Part shown: positions 1 to 7,634 of the stretch, piece after piece | Numbering within the stretch: position 1 is the first letter of the stretch | How the letters are laid out: every line of letters begins with the position of its first letter | DNA from: Prevotella sp. | Lineage (GTDB): Bacteria; Bacteroidota; Bacteroidia; Bacteroidales; Bacteroidaceae | Assembly: GCA_016287755.1 (NCBI GenBank) | Contig: JAEEWT010000021.1 | Location: 1-33,387 of the forward strand | DNA length: 33,387 nt | Direction of reading: 5' to 3' | The notes under the pieces: generated by a model | What the model was told of the DNA's origin: nothing | What the model saw: only the letters and a program-made list of their open reading frames with translations | The model's database searches: none | Position numbers and translations under genes: made by a program

Positions 1-1155
1 TTGGGGATGGATGGTGCAGTAGTCGATGAACCACATATAGTGGATACGGGCACGCTCGATAAAGGCCACACCCAACAACGGCAATAAGAGCGAGATGTCG
101 TAATCGTGTTTCACGAAACAGATAAAGCCGATCCAAGCAAACACTACACTGATGACCAGATACACCAACTTGTTCCAATAGATGAAGAAACGCGGCGAGT
201 GCTTTCGGGTCAGGTAGCCTGCATAGGCGGCTATCAAACAAACGAAAATGGTTAATATCCACGAGACAAGACTCGACATGGATGAGATCTCATGATGATC
301 AATATAGGTCTCGGCGGCATACGCCACGGTCTTCATTCCTGGCATCTTCCCCACAGGGGTGAAATGCATATCGGCCTCCTCTGTGATGGTTCCCACCATG
401 GTCAGCTTACCCTTGATGAGTGCCTTGTTCTCCATGATTTCGTTGTACTTGACAACTGGAAACTCCACATCTGAGTAAAGGATGGTGCGTTTGTTGTTCT
501 TCTCTACCGTAGGCTCTTTGCCCATGTACTTACATGCGGCCAGATAAGCCAAGGAATAATATGTGGTGGAATCCACCTTCTGACAGATGGTATAGTCGCG
601 GAGCGTACCGTTAGGACCGTTACTCTTCAATACGTTACTATACGCCCAGGTATATTCGCCAAAGGGCTCGAAGAACGATTTTAGCACGTCCACGAACTTC
701 CCTTGCTCCTCAGAAGAGGCGATGAGCTTACACGAGAGGATGGGCTGCGGCAACTGGTCGATGGCCATGATCAGTTCTCCGTTACCAATCATATCATCTC
801 CCTCCTTCTCGTAGATAATATCCATCATCACGGTCTTGGGCTCACAGGCGGCCAACTGCTCCAACGTATGGGCTATATCTCCTCGGGCTGTTTGCTCCGT
901 GATGTCTATCAGCACGATGTCGTTACTCCATTTCACGGAGTTTCCCATGCGCTGGATGGTGAAATAGATATCGGTCATCTTGAACTCACTCAAGGCACGA
1001 CTCACGGGGTCGAAAATCGTGAAGTTCACAAACAGGATGGCCCAAAAGCCCGCAATCACCCAAGCCAGCACAACCACGAAGACATGATCGTGATGGAAAA
1101 TCTCATGGAGATGGTCCTTGATGAACTGTTTGATATGACTAATCCATTTCTTCAT
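1..1155 (-). CDS. CHASE2-domain membrane sensor-like protein (C-terminus beyond window)
   Basis: The frame is open from an ATG at 1155 to the window edge: 385 codons with no stop, so the C-terminus is missing. A short cytoplasmic N-terminus is followed by a membrane segment at about residues 25-45. A long extracytoplasmic region of about 220 residues contains CHASE2-like stretches such as DIVLIDITEQTARGD, KTVMMDIIYE and MPGMKTVAYAAETYI. Three closely spaced hydrophobic segments follow near the end of the visible part. This order (TM, CHASE2, three TMs) is the known CHASE2 arrangement. In that family the missing C-terminus often carries a cyclase, kinase or other output domain; none is visible here. 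The start lies 17 nt inside the 3' end of the upstream ion channel gene, so the two are probably co-transcribed and translationally coupled. The family call is fairly sure; ligand and output are unknown. Confidence 0.8.
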   Translation of the reverse strand, partial: MKKWISHIKQFIKDHLHEIFHHDHVFVVVLAWVIAGFWAILFVNFTIFDPVSRALSEFKMTDIYFTIQRMGNSVKWSNDIVLIDITEQTARGDIAHTLEQLAACEPKTVMMDIIYEKEGDDMIGNGELIMAIDQLPQPILSCKLIASSEEQGKFVDVLKSFFEPFGEYTWAYSNVLKSNGPNGTLRDYTICQKVDSTTYYSLAYLAACKYMGKEPTVEKNNKRTILYSDVEFPVVKYNEIMENKALIKGKLTMVGTITEEADMHFTPVGKMPGMKTVAYAAETYIDHHEISSMSSLVSWILTIFVCLIAAYAGYLTRKHSPRFFIYWNKLVYLVISVVFAWIGFICFVKHDYDISLLLPLLGVAFIERARIHYMWFIDYCTIHPQ

Positions 1156-1951
1156 ATGGTTCTTCTATCTGGTCTTGTTTTTGTTTCTTGGATATTTTCC
1201 TTGCCATCTTCTGCTCCCGCTTGGCCTTCAACTCATCCAGATAACCCGCCGTAATGATACCTGAGGGTAAGGCAACGATGGCCACGCCCACGAAAGCGGA
1301 GATCATACTGATGAACCTACCGATTTGGGAAACAGGGTAGATGTCGCCATAGCCCACTGTTGTCAGCGTACAAGCCGACCAGTAGATGGCATCGAAGAAA
1401 GTGTGGAACAGATACTCTCCCGTGCTGGGATTGATATCCTCCTCGGCATTGAACATGATCAGTGCCGTAATGAATATATAGAAAGCTGCCAGGGAGAAAA
1501 CGGTCCAAAGGATTCGTCCCTGTCGCTTGATCACTGCCATGATAATCTCCAAAGGCTCATAATAGCGAATGAACTTCACTACGCGAAGGATGCGGAGCAG
1601 TCGGGTAATTCGCGCCGCCTTGAAGGTAGGACTCAACAGGTGGATGGTCGGCAGAATACTCAGCATATCGATGATAGCCATGAACGTGAACGGATAGATC
1701 ACGAACGACACCCACCCCTTCTTCAGTTCATAGTCAGCCGTGATCCATCGCAGGATATAGTCGATTACAAAGATAAGAGCTGGAATGATATCACAATACC
1801 AGAACAATGTTGAATGTTCACGGAACATCAAGGGCACAATGCTCACAGCAATCACCGCCGACATGCTCATGTGGTAAAGCTGCGACCATGCCCCATCGTC
1901 TTCGAGATAGCCTGGTCCGATAATATCGTATATCTTTTTCCTAATATTCAC
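1139..1951 (-). CDS. Voltage-gated-type potassium channel (ion transporter family)
   Basis: 270 aa, a six-transmembrane cation channel subunit that would assemble as a tetramer in the inner membrane. Hydrophobic segments fit S1-S3 (about 30-100). An S4-like helix at about 114-130 carries regularly spaced basic residues (RITRLLRILRVVKFIR). The pore loop holds the K+ selectivity filter TVGYGD at residues 198-203, followed by S6. The C-terminus is short, highly charged and cytoplasmic, with no RCK/TrkA-N or cyclic-nucleotide domain, so gating is probably by voltage. The ATG at 1951 is the first start after a well-formed promoter. The 3' end overlaps the CHASE2 gene by 17 nt. K+ selectivity rests on the filter; voltage gating is inferred from S4. 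Confidence 0.9.
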   Translation of the reverse strand: MNIRKKIYDIIGPGYLEDDGAWSQLYHMSMSAVIAVSIVPLMFREHSTLFWYCDIIPALIFVIDYILRWITADYELKKGWVSFVIYPFTFMAIIDMLSILPTIHLLSPTFKAARITRLLRILRVVKFIRYYEPLEIIMAVIKRQGRILWTVFSLAAFYIFITALIMFNAEEDINPSTGEYLFHTFFDAIYWSACTLTTVGYGDIYPVSQIGRFISMISAFVGVAIVALPSGIITAGYLDELKAKREQKMARKISKKQKQDQIEEPYEEMD

Positions 1952-1993
1952 TTTCCGTTAAATCTTATGATTTAATGTATTGTTATTCGACTG

Positions 1994-2024
1994 CAAATAT
2001 AAGGATAAATCTGTGAATTACAAA
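1994..2024 (-). promoter_or_regulatory. Bacteroidota promoter for the ion channel gene
   Basis: On the minus strand TTTG (2021-2024), a 19-nt spacer and TATATTTG (1994-2001) match the Bacteroidota sigma-ABfr consensus TTTG-N19-TAnnTTTG. It lies about 43 nt upstream of the channel start codon. Confidence 0.75.
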
Positions 2025-2121
2025 TGAAAAACGCATATTTTGTGCATCGGGGAACAAAAAAACCAAGAAACAACGGTGGCAAGGGTAGCTGTCTTTCAAA
2101 CAAACCCATCGGGTAAGGCAC

Positions 2122-2155
2122 AAAAAAAATCCAAACCACATCAATGTAATTTGGA
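2122..2155 (-). terminator. Rho-independent terminator after tRNA-Pro
   Basis: On the minus strand TCCAAA (2150-2155) pairs with TTTGGA (2130-2135). An inner ACAT/ATGT pairing extends the stem, and eight U residues follow (2122-2129). It starts 7 nt after the tRNA 3' end. Confidence 0.8.
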
Positions 2156-2161
2156 CTCTTT

Positions 2162-2237
2162 TGGTCGGGATTACTGGACTCGAACCAGCGACCTCGCGCC
2201 CCCCAGACGTGTGCGCTACCAACTGCGCTAAATCCCG
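2162..2237 (-). tRNA. tRNA-Pro (anticodon GGG)
   Basis: The acceptor arms CGGGATT and AATCCCG pair perfectly. The D stem is GCGC/GCGC. The anticodon loop CTGGGGG gives anticodon GGG. The T arm is GCTGG-TTCGAGT-CCAGT, discriminator A. The anticodon stem CACGT/GCGCG has one A-C mismatch and a T-G pair. CCA appears to be encoded in the DNA at 2162-2164, which may be chance. It has its own promoter and terminator, so it is a single-gene transcript. Confidence 0.95.
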
Positions 2238-2257
2238 ATCCTTGCGTTTTGCGGGTG

Positions 2258-2289
2258 CAAAGTTAGTGGTTTTCGTCGATATATGCAAA
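2258..2289 (-). promoter_or_regulatory. Promoter of tRNA-Pro
   Basis: TTTG (2286-2289), a 20-nt spacer and TAACTTTG (2258-2265) on the minus strand, followed directly by CACCCG, a downstream context also seen at the tRNA-Lys promoter. About 20 nt before the mature 5' end. Confidence 0.7.
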
Positions 2290-2357
2290 TTTATGAGCAG
2301 AAAAAACAAAAGAAGTTTTAAGTTTTGACAATAGTTAGTATTTTTTCTTGATTGATG

Positions 2358-2387
2358 TTGTTATTACGGAATAAATTCGTACATTTG
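2358..2387 (+). promoter_or_regulatory. Promoter of the aroA-porW-porX run
   Basis: TTG (2358-2360), a 19-nt spacer and TACATTTG (2380-2387). The predicted transcript start is near 2391-2394. That places an in-frame ATG at 2352 upstream of the transcript and supports 2409 as the real aroA start. Confidence 0.7.
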
Positions 2388-2408
2388 CAGGAAAAACAGA
2401 AAACATTC

Positions 2409-3671
2409 ATGCAATATGCCCTTTATGCGCCCAAACATTTGGGTAATACCATACAACTGCCAGCCTCGAAAAGCATCAGTAACCGCGCACTGATTCTGCA
2501 TGCCCTCTCTGGCGGTCATTCCCTTCCACAGAACCTGAGCGACTGCGATGACACGGAAGTCATCGTAAGAGCGCTGCGTGACTGGCCCGATGTGATTGAC
2601 ATCAAGGCAGCAGGAACAGCGATGCGCTTCCTTACGGCCTATCTGAGTGTGACACCGGGCAGCAGTCATACCCTTACCGGTACCGAACGCATGAAACATC
2701 GTCCTATTAAGGTGTTGGTGGATGCTCTCTCCTACTTGGGAGCAGAGATTAAATACCTGGGCGAAGAGGGATTCCCACCGCTGCGCGTTACAGGTCATGC
2801 CCTGGAAGGAGGCACTATAGAGATTCCCGGTGACGTGAGTTCGCAGTATATCTCGGCCCTGCTGATGATCGGTCCTGCACTGAAGAACGGACTGGAACTG
2901 AAGCTCACAGGGAATATCATCTCTCGTCCGTATATCGATTTGACCATGCATACCATGCACGACTATGGTTTGAAGATTGAATGGACAGATTACAATACCA
3001 TCTATGCGCCTCATCAGGAGTACCAGCAGAAAGAGTATGTGATTGAAAACGACTGGAGTGCCTCGAGCTATTGGTATGAGATCATGGCGCTGAGTGACGA
3101 TTTTGATAACGAGATCAGACTGACGGGATTGACCGATGGATCCAGACAAGGTGACTCGGTGGTGCGTTATCTGTTCTCAATGCTTGGTATAAAGACCTCA
3201 TTCGAGAATACTGAACCTGGAGTGATGACCACGGTGACACTGAAGAAGGTTCGCACACGACTGCCCCGTCTGGATTATGACTTCATCAACCAGCCCGACC
3301 TGGCACAGACGTTCGTGGTGTGCTGTGCCGTGATGGGCATTCCCTTCCACTTCAAGGGTCTTTCCTCATTGAAGATCAAGGAGACCGATCGTATGGCTGC
3401 CTTGCAGAAAGAGATGAAAAAACTGGGATATGTGATTCGCGACATCAACGGAGAAGAACTGTTGTGGGACGGGGAACGTTGTGAAGCCTCGCTGGAAGCC
3501 ATCGACACCTACGAAGACCATCGCATGGCTATGTCGTTTGCCCCTGTATGCATCAAGATTCCCGGACTGAAAATGAACAACCCGGAGGTGGTGAGCAAGT
3601 CATACCCCAAGTTCTGGGACGACATCCGCTCGGTGGGATTCACCATCGAAGAAACACCCGACAATTCCTAA
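2409..3671 (+). CDS. aroA: 3-phosphoshikimate 1-carboxyvinyltransferase (EPSP synthase)
   Basis: 420 aa from the ATG at 2409, a normal length for AroA. The enzyme joins phosphoenolpyruvate and shikimate-3-phosphate, the sixth shikimate-pathway step towards aromatic amino acids, in the cytoplasm. Visible family marks are the N-terminal LPASKSISNRALIL (substrate-binding Lys, Ser and Arg), GTAMRFLTAYLS, the GDVSSQYISALLM stretch, KIKETDRMAALQKE and the C-terminal YEDHRMAMSFA. The in-frame ATG at 2352 would add 19 atypical residues and lies upstream of the promoter -7 element, so it was not used. The next gene starts 13 nt after the stop, so aroA heads a plus-strand operon running to tsaE. Confidence 0.96.
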   Translation: MQYALYAPKHLGNTIQLPASKSISNRALILHALSGGHSLPQNLSDCDDTEVIVRALRDWPDVIDIKAAGTAMRFLTAYLSVTPGSSHTLTGTERMKHRPIKVLVDALSYLGAEIKYLGEEGFPPLRVTGHALEGGTIEIPGDVSSQYISALLMIGPALKNGLELKLTGNIISRPYIDLTMHTMHDYGLKIEWTDYNTIYAPHQEYQQKEYVIENDWSASSYWYEIMALSDDFDNEIRLTGLTDGSRQGDSVVRYLFSMLGIKTSFENTEPGVMTTVTLKKVRTRLPRLDYDFINQPDLAQTFVVCCAVMGIPFHFKGLSSLKIKETDRMAALQKEMKKLGYVIRDINGEELLWDGERCEASLEAIDTYEDHRMAMSFAPVCIKIPGLKMNNPEVVSKSYPKFWDDIRSVGFTIEETPDNS

Positions 3672-3684
3672 ACGAATACCATTT

Positions 3685-4092
3685 ATGACCTATCTTCTGC
3701 TCGCATTAGTGGCTCTGGGCGTTTTTTCCGCCATCATAGCCCTACTCTCACACAATAAAGAAGGGGGCGGAGACGTTGTGATATATGGGAACGATTGTTC
3801 CACATGCAACGGCGACAACGAGAAATGCGAACAGGAATGCATGATGGAAGCTGCTATCCGCGACATCGAATATTTCGATGACGAGGAGTTGGATGCGTTC
3901 AAAGGAAGAACGGCAGACAACTACTCAGACGAGGAGGCAGAGCAGTTCCGCGAGATTCTCTATTCCATGCGCCAGGAAGAAGTGAAGGACTGGATCCGCA
4001 GTCTGGTACTCAGAGGTATTGAATTGCCTAACCAAATAAAAGATGAGACAATCATGCTGAGTGAAGAGCTTGTTTCGAGGAGTGTGGAATAA
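3685..4092 (+). CDS. Small single-pass membrane protein with Cys cluster, unknown function
   Basis: 135 aa. Residues 3-22 form one hydrophobic membrane segment (YLLLALVALGVFSAIIALL). After a Gly-rich turn there is a cysteine cluster CSTCNGDNEKCEQEC, which could bind a metal or form disulfides. The rest is acidic and probably helical. Its position between aroA and porW resembles conserved Bacteroidales hypothetical proteins; no function is known to me. The last residues (RSVE) and the stop codon are written in a 7-nt-period repeat (4079-4108), so the C-terminal end may be recently altered. Confidence 0.75.
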   Translation: MTYLLLALVALGVFSAIIALLSHNKEGGGDVVIYGNDCSTCNGDNEKCEQECMMEAAIRDIEYFDDEELDAFKGRTADNYSDEEAEQFREILYSMRQEEVKDWIRSLVLRGIELPNQIKDETIMLSEELVSRSVE

Positions 4093-4108
4093 GGATTGTG
4101 GAGTGAGA
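4079..4108 (+). repeat. Heptad repeat, GGAGTGT type
   Basis: Four consecutive 7-nt words: GGAGTGT, GGAATAA, GGATTGT, GGAGTGA, then GA. It contains the stop codon of the small membrane protein. The same words occur in the inverted repeat at 20209-20320. Confidence 0.75.
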
Positions 4109-4134
4109 ATACAATAGAAGATTAAAGGTAGGGA

Positions 4135-7100
4135 ATGAAATATAAGGATATGTGGCTTAACGAAAACGTTCGGGGCACGCTGCGGCGGGCTTCGCATCAT
4201 CGTCATATCTCCTTCCTCTTGCTTCTTGCTTCTTGCCTCCTGCTTCTTGCCTCCTGCTCCAACGATAAGAACACGGCGCAGTCGCGTTGGTGGCATTCCT
4301 TCAACGCTAAATACAACACCTATTTTAATGGTTCGCAAGCCTATATCGATGCTTCCTTGGAAAAGGAGAATGGTCATCGTGACAATTTCACGGAGATGAT
4401 TCCCCTCTACCCTGTGAGCAACAAGAACAGTAAGGAAATCGGTAAGGGCAACTTCAACAAAGCCATCGAGAAGAGTCAGAAAGCCATCAAGCGCCACAGT
4501 ATTACACGGCGACCCGAATGGACCAAGAACCGAAAGAAGACCGAACGCGACATCGAATGGCTCAACCGTAGCGAATACAATCCCTTCCTGTGGAAAGCAT
4601 GGATGCTCATGGGAAGATCGCAGTTCCATCAAGGTGCTTTTGATGAGGCGGCTTCCACGTTTGCCTATATGAGTCGACTGTACCAGACGCAGCCTGCCAT
4701 CTACGGAAAAGCCCGGGCTTGGCTGGCTAAATGCTATATCGAACAGGACTGGATCTACGATGCCGAGGACGTGATCAATAAGATGAAACGTGACTCGCTC
4801 GACTGGCGGGCCGTAAAGGAATGGGACTATACCTTTGCCGACTACTATATCCATACAGGACGTTACGAGGAGGCGATCCCCTATCTGAAAAAGGTCATCA
4901 AACATGAGATGCGGAAGAAGCAGAAAGCACGCGAGTGGTATCTGTTAGGTCAGATAGAAGCGGCACTGGGTCATCGCGACAACGCCTATCAGGCTTTCCG
5001 CCACGTCATCCGTCAGAGTCCTCCCTACGAACTGGAATTCAATGCACGCATTGCCATGACCGAGGTGATGGCTGGTACGAAGGATAAGCAGATGATCAGC
5101 AAACTGAAGCGTATGGCGGCATCTGACAAGAACAAGGATTATCTTGACCAGGTTTATTATGCTATCGGTAATATCTATCTGTCGAAACGCGATACGCTGA
5201 AAGCCATCGAGGCCTACGAAAAGGGTAATGAGAAAGCCACTCGCGCAGGTATCGAGAAAGGTGTACTGCTGCTGCACTTAGGCGACCTCTACTGGGCGCG
5301 TGAGAACTTTAGTGATGCACGTCGTTGCTATGGCGAGGCTATCGGTCTGCTTGATAAGGATCGTGATGACTATGAGCAGCTGTCTAATCGTTCGAAGGTC
5401 CTCGACGAACTGGTACCACATACCGAGGCTATCCATCTGCAAGACTCGCTGCAGGCGCTGGCCAAGATGAGTGAGGATGACCGTAATGCGGCCATCGACC
5501 GCGTGATTGAAGCGCTGAAGAAAAAGGAAAAGGAAGAACGTAACCGACAAGCTGAAGAGGAGGCGAGAAAACATGAGCAAGGAGGTGAGAACTACGATGA
5601 TATCATCCCCAACGACGGTCCTACACCTGCCCGACAGCCTCAGCAGCAACAACAAGGAAACAGTGTCTGGTATTTCTATAATCCTACGGCCGTGAACCAG
5701 GGTAAGAGTAACTTCCAGAGAACATGGGGAAAGCGTGAGAACGTAGATGACTGGCAGCGTGTAAACAAAACCGTCGTGGCGGGTCCTGCGGATCTTGCCA
5801 ACTTAACTGACGAACAGCGGGATTCATTAGAAGCGGCAGAACTGATAGCCGACTCCTTAGCACAGGCGACTGACAGTGTACAGAACGATCCGCATAAACG
5901 GGAATATTACCTGGCTCAGATTCCTTTCACTGAAGAGCAGGTGGAAGAGAGTAATATGATCATCAAGGATGCCCTCTATCATAGCGGTGTCATCTTCAAG
6001 GATAAGCTCGACAACCTGCATTTGAGTGAGAAACAGCTGCGCCGGCTGACTGATCAGTATCCTGATTTTGAGCACATGGATGATGTGTTCTATCACCTGT
6101 GGCTGCTCTATCAGCGGAAGTTGCAACCACAGATAGCCGACAGCTATCTCGACCAACTGAAAGAACACTATCCGGAGAGTCAGTGGACCACCTTACTCAA
6201 TGATCCGTACTTCGAGGAGAACGCCCGCTTCGGAGCGCATATCGAAGACTCACTCTATGCCGCTACCTATGCGGCCTTCAAGGCGGGACGACTGACGGAG
6301 GTGAAAACGAATACCATCCTCTCTGCCCAACGCTTCCCCATTGGAGACCATCGTGATAAGTTCATCTTTATCGGTGGACTGGCGAAGCTGAACGATGGTG
6401 ACGGTAAGGGCTGCGTGGAGGATATGCAGACGGTGGTAAAAGATTACCCGCAGAGCGATGTGAGTGCCTTGGCAGGTATGATCATCAATGGTGTCAATGC
6501 GGGCAGACGACTGCATGGAGGGAAGTTCGATATGGGTGATGTGTGGACCAGACGGTCGGAGGTGCTGCAAGACAGCGACTCTATCGCTGCAAGGGTATTC
6601 ACAGCGGAGCGCAACGACCGTTTCGTCTTCATGATGGCCTACGAGCCTGATTCCGTCAACGAGAACCAGCTGCTCTATGAGATGGCCCGCTTTAACTTCA
6701 CCAGTTTCATGGTGCGTAACTTCGATATTGAAGTGGAAGATATTGACGGACTGCACAGGATGCGGATCAGCGGGTTCCTGAACTATGACGAGGCATGGCA
6801 ATATGCTCGTCAGCTGTATAAAAACGAGGCGGTAACACGACTGCTCAGGAAGGCGCGCATGATTCTTATCAGTGAGCCGAACCTTGAACTGCTCGGTACA
6901 CACTATAGCTATAACGACTACGATGAGTTCTATGAGGAGCATTTCGTACCGTTGAAGATCAGTACGGTGCAACTGCTCACGGAACCGGCTGATCTGCCAG
7001 TCGAACTGGAACCAGCCTCTTCTGCCACACAGGAACAGGAAGAGATCCTTAATGGTGGTGTATTGGATGATAACACCTTGATCGACTTGGGTATCGAACC

Positions 7101-7608
7101 TACCCCCACTACAGAACTGGAGATTCCAAGCGAAAGTAATGAGATTCCTGCGGAGGAGGAGAACAGGACACCTGCAGAAAAGAATGAGATTCCCGCAGAG
7201 GAACCCGTTCGACCCGTTCCTGCACCCCAGCAACCTCCTGTGGTAGTTGAAGAACCCGAAGAAGTAGTAACGCCTGCAGAAGAACCTGTAACAACAGTGG
7301 AGGAACCCGTAACTACTATTGAGGAACCCACACAACCCGAAGTGGGCATAGAGATTCCTGTTGAGGAACCCGTTCAACCCGAGAACGGCATAGAAATTCC
7401 TAATGATATCATAGAGGTTCCCAGTAACAACACGGAAGTTCCCAGTGATATCATAGAAATCCCCAGTGAGCCTAGTGAGCCCACTAAGCCCACAACGCCC
7501 ACCGATGAACCTGTCTTCGAGATTACTGATGATCCTACCGAAACTCCCACTCCAAGCGGGACCGTGATTGATATCGAGGATGAGTATTACGAGTTGGATG
7601 GATTCTAA
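4135..7608 (+). CDS. porW: T9SS lipoprotein PorW/SprE-like (TPR)
   Basis: 1157 aa. After a long basic N-region, hydrophobic residues 27-41 end in two lipoboxes (LASC, Cys34 and Cys41). Next comes the family opening with WWHSFNAKYNTYFNGSQAY. TPR-like helical repeats follow at about 140-400 and again at about 600-780. PorW/SprE is a periplasmic-side lipoprotein of the type IX secretion system, needed for export of C-terminally tagged cargo. The protein is longer than the homologues I know, mainly because of a tail of roughly 170 residues rich in Pro, Glu, Thr and Ile with repeated EIP and EEPV units. Its neighbour porX, 26 nt downstream, supports the call. The signal peptide core is encoded by a heptad DNA repeat (4217-4258). 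Alternative: another TPR lipoprotein, less likely given the opening motif. Confidence 0.88.
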   Translation: MKYKDMWLNENVRGTLRRASHHRHISFLLLLASCLLLLASCSNDKNTAQSRWWHSFNAKYNTYFNGSQAYIDASLEKENGHRDNFTEMIPLYPVSNKNSKEIGKGNFNKAIEKSQKAIKRHSITRRPEWTKNRKKTERDIEWLNRSEYNPFLWKAWMLMGRSQFHQGAFDEAASTFAYMSRLYQTQPAIYGKARAWLAKCYIEQDWIYDAEDVINKMKRDSLDWRAVKEWDYTFADYYIHTGRYEEAIPYLKKVIKHEMRKKQKAREWYLLGQIEAALGHRDNAYQAFRHVIRQSPPYELEFNARIAMTEVMAGTKDKQMISKLKRMAASDKNKDYLDQVYYAIGNIYLSKRDTLKAIEAYEKGNEKATRAGIEKGVLLLHLGDLYWARENFSDARRCYGEAIGLLDKDRDDYEQLSNRSKVLDELVPHTEAIHLQDSLQALAKMSEDDRNAAIDRVIEALKKKEKEERNRQAEEEARKHEQGGENYDDIIPNDGPTPARQPQQQQQGNSVWYFYNPTAVNQGKSNFQRTWGKRENVDDWQRVNKTVVAGPADLANLTDEQRDSLEAAELIADSLAQATDSVQNDPHKREYYLAQIPFTEEQVEESNMIIKDALYHSGVIFKDKLDNLHLSEKQLRRLTDQYPDFEHMDDVFYHLWLLYQRKLQPQIADSYLDQLKEHYPESQWTTLLNDPYFEENARFGAHIEDSLYAATYAAFKAGRLTEVKTNTILSAQRFPIGDHRDKFIFIGGLAKLNDGDGKGCVEDMQTVVKDYPQSDVSALAGMIINGVNAGRRLHGGKFDMGDVWTRRSEVLQDSDSIAARVFTAERNDRFVFMMAYEPDSVNENQLLYEMARFNFTSFMVRNFDIEVEDIDGLHRMRISGFLNYDEAWQYARQLYKNEAVTRLLRKARMILISEPNLELLGTHYSYNDYDEFYEEHFVPLKISTVQLLTEPADLPVELEPASSATQEQEEILNGGVLDDNTLIDLGIEPTPTTELEIPSESNEIPAEEENRTPAEKNEIPAEEPVRPVPAPQQPPVVVEEPEEVVTPAEEPVTTVEEPVTTIEEPTQPEVGIEIPVEEPVQPENGIEIPNDIIEVPSNNTEVPSDIIEIPSEPSEPTKPTTPTDEPVFEITDDPTETPTPSGTVIDIEDEYYELDGF
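4217..4258 (+). repeat. Heptad repeat encoding the porW signal peptide core
   Basis: Six consecutive 7-nt words: TCTTGCT, TCTTGCT, TCTTGCC, TCCTGCT, TCTTGCC, TCCTGCT. Three words make 21 nt, or 7 codons, so the protein reads LLLLASC twice and carries a duplicated lipobox. Confidence 0.85.
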
Positions 7609-7634
7609 AAGAACAACCTTCAAGAGAACGCGAT

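Noticed and set aside
2352..2408. Upstream start for aroA adding 19 residues
   Set aside because: The extra stretch lies across the promoter -7 element and is not AroA-like.
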